Shown: in pieces, positions 21,245 through 32,985 of the stretch
How positions within the stretch are numbered: the stretch's first letter is position 1
How the letters are laid out: every line of letters starts with the position of its first letter
Origin: Bufo bufo
Taxonomy: Eukaryota > Chordata > Amphibia > Anura > Bufonidae
Assembly (NCBI RefSeq): GCF_905171765.1
Contig: NC_053391.1
Coordinates: 193,512,559 to 193,576,558 of the forward strand
Direction: 5' to 3'
Length of the DNA: 64,000 bases
The notes under the pieces: model-generated
The model's input: only the letters and a program-made list of their open reading frames with translations
Told to the model about the DNA's origin: nothing
Database searches by the model: none
Translations under genes and position numbers: made by a program

Positions 21245-22951
21245 TAGTGATGGACGAACATTAGCCGGGACGGTTCGTGAACGCGAATGCGCGTTCGCGC
21301 TCAAATGTTCGCGAACCGTGTGTTCGCATCGGTCCCCATAGACTTGAATGGCAGGCGAACCTGAAAAACCTTCAGGTTATATTTTCAGCCACCAAATAAT
21401 TACTAGAAGTGCACAAATAGTCCCACAACATGGACAGTAACATACCAGATGTATTATTTGAATTTGTGATCTCTATTCATAATTTTTTCAATGCGAAATA
21501 TCGGCAATGTAATTTTTGCGTATGCGCATGCGCCAAATAGGCGCGGCCTAATACAGCAACTGGTTTCTACCAGACCGAAGTTGGATGCGATCAGAAAAGA
21601 TGGTTGGCAACAATTTTCGCAACGTTAAGGAAGAACTTCTCACTGTAAGTAATTTGACATTAAAGCAGTGTATTTGATTACATTTTACATGCATGTTAGA
21701 ACAATCGCTGTATATGCAGATTGAGTGCTTAAAAAAAAGCACCATTGCAAAAATCCCTAATGATGCAAAAAAATAATTTGCGCGGTACACACAACTTCAC
21801 ATTTTATAAGGTCTCATGAGATATTAGTGATTGGTGCACTAAGTATTGTTGTGAGAACTTGCCAGTACAGGCCCCAAAATTAGCCAATAGGCATTCACCT
21901 GACAGCAAACAACTTTGTAGGATTCTGTGGCTGGAGGAACATTAGGCGGTCACAGGATAAATATATAACTGTCGGCCAGTACAGGCCACAAAATTAGGCA
22001 TTCAACGCACATAAAAGGCCTTTTATACCGCTGTATTTACCTAAGACGAGGACCATGATTTGTTCTGGGTGGTGGCGGATATTTGTGGGCTGTCATGAGG
22101 AAATTCAATCAAACGTGGTCGACTCGTCACAGGTGTTGAATTCCTCCGAGACCCATGCCTCATTCATTTTTAGAAATGTGAGGTAGTCCACACTGTCGTG
22201 AGCTAGGCGAGTGCGCTTATCGGTCACGATCCCCCCTGCTGCGCTGAACGTCCTTTCGGACCAGTAGAAATTATTTGTTCCAATAGTGTTTGTCACTCTA
22301 TGTGTAGATGCGGTAACGCAGCAAAACCGTAAACAAATGCTGCACTACCCGAATGCACTATATAGAAAGTATATTATTGGTATATAACACCCCTGCTTCA
22401 ATCAATTTTTTTGGGGGGCAACTGGTAAATCACACCATTAGTAATTATTTGTTCCAATAACACTTGTCCCTCTATATACCTGCAGTATCGCAGCAGAACC
22501 GCACACAACTGCTGCACAATACAAATGCACTATAATATACTTTCTATGTTAGAAAGTATATTATAAGTATACCACACCCCTCAGTAAGTCATACATATCG
22601 ATAGCACACCTATACCAGTCCTTAAAATGACTTTTGTGGCCCTATTAGCTAGCGTTTGGTGTCCCTAACAGTCTGTCCCTTCTCCACACAGCAACCTCTC
22701 CCTACACTGGCAAAAGAGTGAATGTGAAATGGCGGCCAGATCGGGTTTATTTATAAGGTCTGTCCATGTGCTGAAACGTCTCAATTGGCTGTCCTGTACC
22801 ACCTGATGGATGTTTCATGGGTCAAAGTTCTTCACAATGTAAAAGAATATGGCAGGCGTGAATATCGCCATATGTTCGCATGTTCGGCGAATTACGAATG
22901 CGCAAAGTTCGCCGCGAGACGACCGACGGGCGAACTGCAAGGCCATCTCTA
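21245..22951. mobile_element. hAT element, 1,707 bp, perfect 8-bp TSD
   Basis: Perfect TSD ATGACATA is at 21237-21244 and 22952-22959. The ends TAGTGATGGACGAAC and, in complement, TAGAGATGGCCTTGCAG are imperfect inverted repeats. Only the C-terminal part of a transposase remains (22105-22296, minus). Two tandem copies of a roughly 174-bp segment start at 22271 and 22445. It shares interior blocks with the elements at 3919 and 32986, including a run near 21790 with CTTCACATTTTATAAGGTCT. Confidence 0.9.
22105..22296 (-). pseudogene. hAT transposase C-terminal (hATC) remnant
   Basis: The minus-strand frame encodes SERTFSAAGGIVTDKRTR followed by DYLTFLKMNEAWV. This is the conserved hATC dimerisation segment at the end of Ac-like transposases. 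About 40 of the 63 residues are recognisable. The catalytic domain, BED finger and start are absent, so the element has been internally deleted down to its enzyme's tail. The stop is close to the end of the hATC block, as in intact relatives. Confidence 0.85.
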
Positions 22952-22959
22952 ATGACATA

Positions 22960-23303
22960 CCCCCAAATAGCTGTTCAGGAGAGTATCTTATTACTCCAAA
23001 AATTGTGTTTCTAGGTAGTTTTGGGAGTGTTATTGGATGGACTGGAGTGGGGCTTAAAATATCCAACAATTTGGGATTCAAATGTTGACAGTTCAGATCA
23101 TTATGCATAACTTTATAGAGCAAAATTTTGCACAGTAAATGTATTCCTCCTCCCAGTGGCTCTGAATCCATTGTAGCTATCTAGATCCAGTTTGGTTTAT
23201 TCGAAGTTGCCCCAAAAATTTTAGGATTGTGTTGCATTTAATAAATATCAAACATATATACCAATATCCTTATGTTCTCAAGAGGCTGGCCTATCAACAT
23301 TTC
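22960..23303. other. no gene recognised
   Basis: A minus-strand ORF (22815-23171) runs from unique sequence into the hAT end and looks accidental. The string reading LLCKILLYKVMHNDLNCQHL faintly recalls a retroelement, but I cannot support it. Confidence 0.3.
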
Positions 23304-23304
23304 T

Positions 23305-23806
23305 AAGGCTATTTTCACACTAGCGTTCGGGTGTCCGCTCGTGCGCTCCGTTTGAAGGGGCTCACGAGCGGCCCCGAACGCAGCCGTCCGGCCCTAATGC
23401 ATTCTCAGTGGAGGCGGATCCACTGAGAATGCATCAGTCTGCCAGCGCTCAGCCTCCGCTCCGCTCAGTGAGCGGACACCTGAACGCTGCTTGCAGCGTT
23501 CGGGTGTCCGCCTGGCCGTGCGGAGGCGAGCGGATCCGTCCACACTTACAATGTAAGTCAATGGGGACGGATCCGCTTGAAGATGACACCATATGGCTCA
23601 ATCTTCAAGCGGATCCGTTCCCCATTGACTTTCAATGTAAAGTCTGAACGGATCCGCTCAGGCTACTTTCAGACTTAGAAAATTTTCTAAGTAATAATGC
23701 AGACGGATCCGTTCTGAACGGATGCAAACGTCTGCATTATCGGAGCGGATCCATCTGATGAAACATCAGACGGATCCGCTCCGAACGCTAGTGTGAAAGT
23801 AGCCTA
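23305..23806. mobile_element. palindromic MITE with eight GGATCC words
   Basis: The ends AAGGCTATTTTCACACTAGC and GCTAGTGTGAAAGTAGCCTA are inverted. A third copy of the terminal word, AGGCTACTTTCAGACT, lies inside at about 23661. That suggests two elements joined or one extended. CGGATCC appears eight times and GTTCGGGTGTCCGC twice. It is noncoding and probably hAT-like. Confidence 0.85.
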
Positions 23807-25384
23807 ACCCATGGGGTACAAACAATGCATCTGAGGGTACTCAATAGATGCAACCAATGGTACTATGGTCATAGTGTTGGGTGCACCTATATCTCTATAT
23901 CAGTATTCTCCGAATTTCAATAAACATAGGATATGTACCTTAACAGAGCTTTCTGGAAGTAAAATATTGATGTCCTTTCCTCAGAATAGGTCACAAATAT
24001 GTGGCTCCTGGCACTGCTACAGATCAACTTTTTGAAGAGGCCATGGAACTCCGGTGAGTGCTGCTGCCTCTTCCTAGACCAGTGACATCATGTTCTTCAG
24101 ACACATGGCCTAGGTACAGCTCAGTCCCTTTTAAGTGAATGGGCCTGGGCTGCAATATCAAGCACAGCCACTATACAATGAATGGCACTGTGCTTGGTAA
24201 GCTGAGAGGAGGCCCTAGCACTCACCGGAACATCTTGGCCTCTTCAAATAGTTGATTGGTGGTGGTGCTGGGAGTTGGAACTCTACCGATCAGACATCAA
24301 AGACCTATCCTATTTATATGGTGTTTTGTATGGCATCTGATGGAGCTTGTCAATTTTTATTCATAAGGTGGCGCTCACACAATCTTTTGTACACACATGT
24401 TGCATCATACGGGAGTACAAGACCGCCATAGGATAAGGTTACCTCCGTATTACAACTCTGTACTACTTGGTGCCATGTTTTGTGCACATGAGCTCTCATA
24501 TAAGGACACCTACATTTGCTTTGCGCTATGGCTATGATGTTGACGGTCATCACCTTGCAGCATAGAGTTCAGGGATGTAGTAACGTAACTGGGCATGTTT
24601 TTTCTGTATTCGGCTTAGCTATCCATTGAGTATTCTCACATAGTATAGTGTTTGCTTTGAACACGTTTCCTTTGAAGTTTACCTAAGAAACAGATCCAAT
24701 ACTGAGAATATAGAAAGGATTTCTGATATCCTCCATGGAGAACGATTTGGTTTAACTCTGTGTTTGCTTCTCTTCTCCTTGTCATGAAGAAGCCTTTATT
24801 CTCCTTGAGGTAGACTTCTTTTATGAAGCTTGGTATGCCTTTTGCTCCATTCATCCTCTAATTTCATCAGACCACATATTGAGTCTTTTCCGCTGTGTGT
24901 TTTAATATATACAGAATTGACTTTCCGCAGAATGTTCCATTTATATAGTTCCATTTCATTCAGTGAATTAGCTCCTTTCATATTGTTGTTTGGTGTTTTT
25001 TATTATTACAGCAGTAATAGAAGGTTATTAATGTGTCAATCCTAATAAAATAAAAGATTCTCCCTGGGGCTGCTCCACATACAGGGATGTGCTACAAGTC
25101 TCCTTTTATCAGAGGCTGCGGCTAAAATATCAGACTATTATTTCTTCTTTCTCCATAAACCTCTGTACAACAAATTCTAGCTTTGCTTTGTGCATAGAAT
25201 AGTATAACCGGCCCAATTAACCTGTTACACGGCTGCAGCTTGAACTGTTCCTCGATTACTCCTCAGGCTTTCATATGCACATATTGGAATCACTTAGCCA
25301 ACATTTGCTCATAAAACCAGCGTGCCTTTCTTCGAATGTTTTCTATGACGTTTTCTACACATCCATATTTTCATTCAAGGCTAC
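23807..25384. other. one partial TTAA-family repeat, otherwise unassigned
   Basis: 23960-24312 contains TGAATGGGCCTGGGCTGCAA, AAGCACAGCCACTATACAAT and CTCTTCAAATAGTTGATTGG, the interior of a TTAA-target frog MITE also seen around 42040-42200. 24313-25384 has no feature I can name. Confidence 0.5.
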
Positions 25385-26072
25385 TAGTGTTGAGCGAATC
25401 AAAGTTAACCAAGTGGAATTCGATCCCAATTTCAGGAAAAATTTGATTCACCACGAATTGGAATTTCTTGGCGCTTCGGGGTAACAATTAAATTTTTCCT
25501 GAAATGACAGTAAAACGAAAAAAATAACTAAAAAAGACATACTCACCTCATCCATTCAATCGCAGAAAGGCCATCGCGGCCATATCGATTGAAAATAACA
25601 TGCCAATTCTATAGCGCGATGACGAGGTAAGTGTGTATTTTTTGTTTCAACCCCTGATTAACCCCCTGATAGCAGCATCTCAGTGGAATGCGATTTGTTA
25701 CAAAGTAAGGCCTCATACACACGACCGTTCCGTTTTTTTGTGGTCTGCAAACCGCGGATCTGCAAAAAACGGAAGCCGCCCGTGTGCCTTCCGCAATTTG
25801 CGGAACGGAACGGGCGGCCCATGTAGAAAAATGCCTGTTCTTGTCCGCAAAACGGAAAAGAATAGGACATGCTATATTTTTTTTGCGGGGCCACGGAACG
25901 GTGCAACGGATGCGGACCCATTGAAGTGAATAGGTCCGCACCCGAGCCGCAAAAAATGGGGCTCGGATGTGGACCACAACAACGGTCGTGTGCATGAGGC
26001 CTAATTCCTAGCAAATCAAAGCTCTTGTCAAAGTTTGGCAAATCTAATTTTTTAGAGCTTTGCTCATCACTA
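25385..26072. mobile_element. hAT-type MITE hosting a nested MITE
   Basis: The left end is TAGTGTTGAGCGAATCAAAG and the right end, in complement, is TAGTGATGAGCAAAGC. TSD AAGGCTAC (25377-25384) and AAGGCTAT (26073-26080) match at seven of eight bases. It shares ends with the elements at 16261 and 55224. A second MITE occupies 25708-26002. Confidence 0.8.
25708..26002. mobile_element. nested palindromic MITE, AGGCCTCAT ends
   Basis: AGGCCTCATACACACGACCG is matched by the complement of CGGTCGTGTGCATGAGGCCT at 19 of 20 positions. The arms contain GGTCCGCA-like and CGGAACGG words. No TSD was found. Confidence 0.85.
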
Positions 26073-26080
26073 AAGGCTAT

Positions 26081-26964
26081 CCTAAATTCTTTTTATTGTT
26101 CACTACATATACACCTCTTGTAAATTGTACCAAAGTAATAGCTAACTATAATTACTTATGATAATTAGTTATCTTACTAAATATTTTATGACATCGGTGC
26201 GCTGCCTTCTTTACCAGCTTCCCCTTATTCATGTAACCATTAAAATTAAAAGAAGATCCTGCGCTAGATCATTTAACACCACAAAGAACCATAGTAAATC
26301 CTTGTCCAGGCTCATTTTTGTTTTTTGCTGTCAACAGCTTCCATTTCACATACGGCCAGAAAACTGTTATCTAACTGTGTGAAATACTTGGCATTTGCAT
26401 TACCAGTTTATCTTCCCTGTCAATCAAATCTGCCAAACATGCAGAAAGCATAAACTGGAATCAATAAAGCTTGATTTATTTTACATTTCATCAGCTGGAG
26501 TCACGCTTTAGAGCCCCTACCCAAAAGTAAGGCCCGAAACAAACAACTGATCCACGTACGCAATGCAAATAAGGTTCAGGGGCTTTATCACTTCCAGTAC
26601 AGTCGTAAGAATAGTAACAAGTGAAAATCAAAAAAAAAACAAAAAAACTGAAGAGCCTGCAGATTTAGAGCAAAGAACGGACGGGAGCAGAATTCAAGGA
26701 GCAAGCGATATTAGAACAAGGGGTCATGCTTTGAAGCTGGGAGGCTTTAGGCAATGTAACTATTACTTCCTTGAATCCATTGGGTAAAAGTGCAGTCAAA
26801 GTAAATTCAAACACACTATAAAACATGATAGGCACGAGTGCTGAAAGGGGCATAGTTCAATAAAAGAACAAATCATTGGAAACTATAAATAAAATGTAGG
26901 CGTCTGTTCATATTTGCATAAGGCTGCACTGGAACTGTATTTTAGGCTAGATTAAAGAAACACT
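26081..26964. other. no gene recognised
   Basis: No supported coding or repeat feature. The 74-codon ORF at 26563-26787 has no domain; part of it (KTEEPADLEQRTDGSR) is polar, low-complexity text. Confidence 0.35.
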
Positions 26965-27620
26965 AAGGGGGAGATTTATCAAGACAGGCATGTGCTACGC
27001 CGGTCTTGATGTCCCCTGAACCACCGGTAGATGCATTTAATTTATGACTACGTGCAGGCTTCATCATGAATAAATAAATCCTCTGGCAGTCCTTGTGCCT
27101 GATTAAAATCTATGCCAATTTGTAGCTAGCATGGATTTTAGTCAACATTTACGACTGGAAACTGAAGTAAATGATAATGAGGCCTTTTGCACACAAAAAA
27201 CGGATCCGCAAAAAATACGGATGACATCGGTGTGCATTCTGTAACAGCTGCCCCTTCATAGAACAGTGCTATCCTTGTCCATAATGCGGACAATAATCGG
27301 ACATGTTCTATTTTATTGCGGAACGGAAATACGTAAATATGGAAACGGAATGCACATGGAGTACCTTCTGTTTTTTTGTGGACCCATTGAAATGAATGGT
27401 TCCGTATACGGTCTGCAAAAAAAAACTGGACGGACACGGAATGAAAATACTTTTGTGTGCAAGAGGCCTAAATGTGACCAGACCAACCTACGACCCGCCC
27501 TTATCACTCCTTCTCTGCCAAGGGCAGAGTCACAATGCCGACTCCAACTGCATTTAGTCATAATGGCATATAAAAAGTCACAAACTCGGGGTTAGCAACT
27601 TTTTTAAGCCAGAAAACTGG
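26965..27620. mobile_element. interrupted MITE, GGGGGAGATTTATCAAGAC end
   Basis: The left end GGGGGAGATTTATCAAGACA resembles the element at 42274. Its inner part resumes after 27469, with AAATGTGACCAGACC comparable to AAATGAGACAGGCC near 42480. A separate palindromic MITE has inserted between the halves. Confidence 0.5.
27179..27469. mobile_element. nested palindromic MITE, GAGGCC ends
   Basis: GAGGCCTTTTGCACACAAAA pairs with TTTTGTGTGCAAGAGGCCT. The interior has ACGGATCCGC and other CGGA words as in the AGGCCT-ended MITE at 25708, so they are probably sister families. Flanks AAATGATA and AAATGTGA are a weak TSD candidate. Confidence 0.8.
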
Positions 27621-27624
27621 CATA

Positions 27625-28871
27625 TGGGGTAGATGACTCTTCATCTAAGAGTATAAGAAGACCTAAAATCGTACTAAAATATTCAGTATAAGTTCCATAT
27701 GATCAGCAGTTTACCACTCCTCACAAAAATCTGTAAGACAACTGGCTGGATAAGAATCTTCCTCCTCTCTGCTCCATTTATGATGGGAGACATAAGATGG
27801 TTAGACCTGCCCATAGCAATCTGCCAGCTAAGAAAATGGAAGGGATCGGGAAGAAATGAGCACCGAGTTTTCTTCCACCTTTTTACACAACTGTTTGATA
27901 ACCTGCGGACAACCTCGGCAAACAGTATGGACGATGCTTTTTTCTGTTTACTTTAATCATTCATTCTTAGATCTACTGTTCCTTTAAATTAGAATCAACT
28001 GCAGTGACAACTGGTGTATCCGGAGTAAGGAACCAGGTCTGGCTTATTATTTGTCTAGTAATTAAAATCCATTAGCTGATTTAATACCATCTTACTTTCT
28101 TTTTTAAAAGCCAGATTTCAAAGATTTTTGCAGTCTTGAAACTAAATACAAATAAAATCAATTAGAACCATAAAAATAGAATAGTTGACACATTCGAATT
28201 CTGCAGGAGGACAAACACATTTGTGCTGATGTTGTTACCAAGGCGGCTTTACAGTAGAGAAAACTATGAAAGTAAATCATCCCATGAAGCTGACTGGTTA
28301 GCTGCCATATCTAGGAGAAGCAAGACACTAGTGCCAGCATGAAACATCTCAAAACTTCCCCTGAATTTCTATTGTATTCGTTCAGGTATAAAACTTTAAA
28401 TTCTGCCTTTACTGTAAATTTCCCAAGTACAGTTTCTTTTTCAAAATGTTCAGCAACTATATATTTTTTTTTACTTAGAAAAGTATCAGAAAGAAAGATC
28501 AAGTCTGACTTGCCATTTTTTCTGCAGCTTCAGATTCCTGAGTTATGTCTCAAGGCCTGTTTAAAAGGTTGAACATTGATTTACAGGATACCTATCTTAT
28601 ATCTGGTGGCATTAGAGGCTCAGCATTCATCTTTTTTTTCTCGGAGGAGCTTTACCCGACCTATAAGACTCCTTACGCCTACTAGGCACTCTCCATGAGG
28701 AGAAACAGTAAACCTCAGATTCATTATATTATTCAGGATACGTACCTTGTTGGTGAACCTGGCCTCGCTGCACTGGAGAAGAGTATTCGTAAATCTTTCC
28801 AAATGTGTATATAGAACTTAAAAATTCTCCTTTTATCACCAAGAAACACATGGCCTCTGATTTTAACAGCC
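27625..28871. other. no gene recognised
   Basis: The sequence appears unique. Small ORFs lack domains. Confidence 0.35.
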
Positions 28872-29152
28872 TAAGAGTCCATTCACACAGCCGTCCTTGC
28901 ACGTATTGTGGACCGTAAATGGTGGTTTTGTAATACACAGGCACCGGCAGTGTGAATCCCGTATCATGGATGCAGAACCATGGACTTTAACTGGTCAGCA
29001 ATCCTAAAGATACGGCGCAGTGCGGAGCGGATCAGAAGCACCACAATAAAATTGGACATGGGCCCACACCGCCATACGGGATTCCCACGATCAGCAATTT
29101 GCAGTCCGCAGCATGGGCACTGGGCACACAAGGTCGTGTGAATGAGCCCTTA
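28872..29152. mobile_element. palindromic MITE
   Basis: TAAGAGTCCATTCACACAGC on the left and GTGTGAATGAGCCCTTA on the right are inverted with mismatches. It belongs to the same style as the other ATTCACAC MITEs: no coding capacity, and CCGTAT/ATACGG words inside. Confidence 0.7.
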
Positions 29153-29539
29153 ATATTGGCAAAAAATATTCAATGAAAAACTAACCTAAATGCTGTGTAT
29201 GATCCCAGCCATAGATACATCCCAGACTATGGAGCAACAGACTGTTGCTGAAAATTACGGGAACCCTCGGACCGGGATCCAACGCTGCAGGCACCACCAC
29301 AAACTGGAATACTGATACAACAGTGAGTAGTGCTGGCCTATTACTATATTGTCCCAGACTATGGAGTCATCTATGGCCAAACTGGAGGGCTGTGTTGAGT
29401 ACCTTTAGTGTGGAGAAAGAATACCGTTCATTTGTGGGATCCATATCTGAGGTCCACGATCCTGTATTTATTTCCATTCCATATTTTTCCATCATTGAAA
29501 TTAGAGGGGTTGTTTCATTAAGACTACCCTTCTGTATGT
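29153..29539. other. no gene recognised
   Basis: A 162-codon ORF starting at 29245 (plus) crosses into the repeat below and shows no domain. I do not treat it as a gene. Confidence 0.35.
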
Positions 29540-29940
29540 CCTACCAAGTAAGAGCAAGGCTTGGCTGGATCAGGCGCAGTAGCTACAGCGATGCCGTGCC
29601 AAGAGTGGGCATCGCAGTACGCATGCCCCAGCCAAGCGAGGCAGAGCGTAGGCGCGGGATTTCGCTGGGAGAGGAGGAGGACGCAAGGGAAGAGAAGGGC
29701 GTTCCGAGGCAGAGGCTGGGGCGGGGATATTAACAAAAGAGGATGATCAGCCTGGGCTCCAAAGAAGTTAACGCCGCCCCCGGGCTCTTGTGAGCCCTCA
29801 TTTACATATGAATAAAAGCCCGTTTTTGCCGCGGGTGAACCGCAGAAGAATGCAACAAAGGTACCATTTGATTCATCTAAAGTTATGCCAGAACTCTATG
29901 TAAGCGGCCTATAATGGCCAAATGTGGTGACAGACTCCCT
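29540..29940 (-). mobile_element. TTAA-family MITE, GC-rich
   Basis: The right border is TTAA at 29941-29944, with the terminus in complement AGGGAGTCTGTCACCACATT. The interior is GC-rich with GGCTTGGCTGGATCAGGCGC. The left border is not sharp. The ORFs within it reflect composition. Confidence 0.5.
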
Positions 29941-29944
29941 TTAA

Positions 29945-30820
29945 AAAGGTCATCATGTAATACTACACTTCCATCCTAGTGACCACTGAAGAGCACACAC
30001 ATAGCCAAAAAAACTACCTCAAGTATCTTTACCTATGTTTCTTTTATCCCAACAGGGATTTCTTACCAACAGAAGGAAGGATGAAATCTTCCAACATTCC
30101 AACTACCCAGATTTTTCTAGTAATACTACAATGTTCCCTTCTATGGAAACTGAGCTGCAGTAACCTGACATGGCCACCACACTTTGAACAGAGCTATGCT
30201 TCCTGCTCCATTCACAGTGCTAGTTCCACGCCGGAGGTTGGAAGGAATAGCTAATCGTGGGGGTGCAGGGTATCCAGCCCTTACCAATTGGATGAGGATA
30301 GGTCATCAATATGAGGAGCTTGGAAAACCCCTTGAAACTAGACCACTAAAAGATCAGGTCAACTAACTTGCGTAGATGTCTCTACTATTGATATTCACTT
30401 TAAATGGCATGCTTTTGATGTTTTCTGACATTTTCATGAACAAATTTTACTTCATGGCCTCCCAAATATAACCTCTCTTAAAATCCAAAGTACAGCTCTA
30501 CTGTATGAAGAGTATGTGGGACGGAGATAATGGATTGCTTGAAGTAATCTTAGCATCATTCATTGTAACTTCACTGTCTGCTCAACAGTTCTGAACATAC
30601 TGAGATACCGCTATGACTGCACACTACAAGCACAGCTCATTAACCCTGCCAGCCACTGACGCCTGCCTTCAATCCGTTTGCGCTTTGAGTATACTGCCAT
30701 TTTAAATCAGATAAGTGACAGAAGGCAGGATGAAAACACTGCTTTGTGCAATACACTGGAAATACATTATATACACAATCTACTTCGTATTAATTACACA
30801 TTGTTACATGCATAGTTGAT
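29945..30820. other. no gene; one MITE end
   Basis: 30285-30335 (GATGAGGATAGGTCATCAAT, then GGAAAACCCC) matches the right end of a TTAA-target MITE. Nothing else was recognised. Confidence 0.4.
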
Positions 30821-31223
30821 AAGGCTGGAAAAGACACAGGTCCGCCAAGTTCAATCTATAATCCTACTTTGTTGATTCAGAGGAAGGCAAAAACCCCTAT
30901 GCGTTGGTTGCCAATGACTTTATATTAGAGAAAAAATCCCAGAATAAATCCCTGGTCAATGTCCGACCTCCCAAAATCCAGTACCCATAACTTGTGATAT
31001 TATTATTTTCAAGAAAGGCATCTAGGCCCCTATTAAACCTGTGCACTGACTCAACCATCATGGCATTGTGTGGCAGAGAATTCCACAGTCTCATTGCTCT
31101 TACAGTAAAGAATCCTTGTATATGACCTTGATGAAACTTTCTCTTCTCATAGTTACAGGCCTAGGTATAAATGGTCACCAACATGTACTGTCCAGATATT
31201 TGTACATTGTCAATACACCTCCC
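30821..31223 (-). repeat. LINE 3' portion, L2/CR1-like
   Basis: The minus-strand frame 31094-30897 encodes RLWNSLPHNAMMVESVHRFN followed by GLDAFLENNNITSYGYW. This is the C-terminal end of the ORF2 protein in this LINE group. The same ending (GLDGFLECNNITGYSY-like) is at 51132 and a variant (GLDDFLKVNDINAYG) is at 63930. It is followed by tail sequence to 30821. Confidence 0.75.
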
Positions 31224-31227
31224 TTAA

Positions 31228-31445
31228 AGGGTTGGCTCACACATAGGTGTTATATCGCTAGCATATGCCACCAATGTCTGATAGGTGTGGGTCCCACCTC
31301 TGGGCACTTCCAAAAATAGCCAAACACGCCGCTCGGCTATTTTCTGCACTCCCATAGGAATAAAGGCATGATTTGTCCAATCTCCTTCACTTTACGAGCT
31401 CTGTTCTAGAGATAGGTGTGATATGCCACCAATGTGGGAGATGTC
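31228..31445. mobile_element. TTAA-family insertion splitting a LINE
   Basis: TTAA at 31224-31227 precedes AGGGTTGGCTCACACATAGG. The repeat has ATGCCACCAATGTCTGATAG and its counterpart near 31420. LINE sequence lies on both sides, so this inserted later. The right border is approximate. Confidence 0.5.
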
Positions 31446-31750
31446 CCTCTGTAGATCAGCTATATCCTTCTTGTAGACAATATTCCATGTGTGGTCTGAT
31501 TTGTGTAGAGGCAAAGCTATGTTATTGAACATCTATGCCTCTTTTGATGCATTTGTTAGCCTAGACAGCAGCTTCCTGGCACTGGTCGCTAAAGTTTACT
31601 GTCCACCAGCATCCCCAAGTCTTTTTCATGGTCAGTTTTACCCAGTGTTTTACTAGTTATTACATACCCTCATTGTACATTTTGTTTCCTCTGCTTAAGG
31701 ACATAGCTTTATGCTTATCCACGTTGAACTTCCTAGTGGTTCTTCTGTCT
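31446..31750 (-). repeat. LINE reverse-transcriptase 3' region, L2/CR1-like
   Basis: Read on the minus strand this encodes KFNVDKHKAMSLSRGNKMYN and then KDLGMLVD-like text. That is the conserved stretch after the polymerase domain in L2/CR1-type ORF2. It continues into 31223-30821 across the MITE. It is damaged by stops. Confidence 0.7.
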
Positions 31751-31872
31751 TGTCTTTGCAGGATTAGAAAAACATGGAGGCTTTCTACAACAAGAACAAT
31801 GCTCGAACTGTCCACAGATTGTGTGTATCATTGCTTGAGGATATGCTAATTCTTGGGCTCCTCTTTGATCAT

Positions 31873-32071
31873 CCATGATGGCTGTACTGCTTCTCAGACT
31901 GATTCACGCTATGCATTGGTAGCCCAAGACACTTCCTACAGTACTTGGATGGATTGGCCAGCTCTGTCCATGTGAGCAGTTCTGGCCAATCCAAGGGCAG
32001 CAGGAAGTGTCTTCGGCTGCCATATGCATAGTGTGAATCAGGTAGTCTGAGAAGAGATGCAGCCATCTTGG
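31873..32071. mobile_element. palindromic MITE
   Basis: TTCTCAGACTGATTCACGCT and AGTGTGAATCAGGTAGTCTG are inverted. TTGGCCAGCTCTG and CAGTTCTGGCCAA pair near the centre. No TSD was determined. Confidence 0.65.
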
Positions 32072-32985
32072 ATGGCAGATGAGGAACCTGAGAATCAATA
32101 GATCTGCAGCTAAAAAGATGAAAAGGAGGGCACCATGGGAGCATTGTGTTCGTTTTCCAGTTAATGTGAATGATTCTTCTTGAACTGGAGGTTTGCTTTA
32201 AGCTGGTGAAGCCATCATGTTAACTCATGGTTACCAAACATTTTCCTGTTGCCTATATAGCACCAATATATTCTGTAGCGCTGTACATGACTACAGTCAA
32301 TGTCACAGAAAGCCAATTAACCAACCATTCAGCTGCTGTGCTGCCCCTGGTGCCATATTATGGTCTTACAGAAAGATTATTTACACCTGTATAAATTAGA
32401 GGCGACGAAGCTCATGACTGCGCAAAATTATCGTAGCCTGTGTACACTCCGCATCCTTTATCATGTCTGATTTTATGGAATGAAGAAATAAAGTACCATT
32501 TTAACTTATGGCGAGTGCTGCTTTATTATACTTTTGTGACGGATACATGCTGGGGTTGCATATTTGGCGCATTTTTAAAAAATCGGCTTATAATCAGGTC
32601 TATACAATACCACTGTGACAAACTCAGCCCTGCTACATCCGCATCACAAATACCAAGACCAATACTAAATAGTAGTTTGCAATCTACTTTTCTACCACTA
32701 GGGGGAGATCTTGTGTTTTCCTGCATGTTCCAAATCGACTGACATCCGAAGCTGACTTTGTCGTGGGGAACACATTTATATTACACAATGCATCACTAAC
32801 AATGTCTGACATTCTTTGAAACGCCTCATCCTAACAATAATTAGGTTCCTTGTAATATACTTGACCTGTGCCCCACCAGAAATGCACAAATAACTTGTGG
32901 TCATAACCTGGCATTCATATAATGCTGTTAATAGTCAGAAAAAAAACTAACTTGCCAGCTCCTATTTTGAAAGATCGTAAAAGAG
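32072..32985. other. no gene recognised
   Basis: 32265-32290 (TATTCTGTAGCGCTGTACA) is a word frequent in frog repeats and also seen near 14120. The rest is unassigned. Confidence 0.35.

Noticed and set aside
25609..26041. 127-128-codon ORFs on the minus strand
   Set aside because: They lie across the nested palindromic MITE and arise from its composition.
29245..29733. 162-codon plus-strand ORF as a gene
   Set aside because: It spans unique DNA and the GC-rich TTAA-family repeat and shows no domain.
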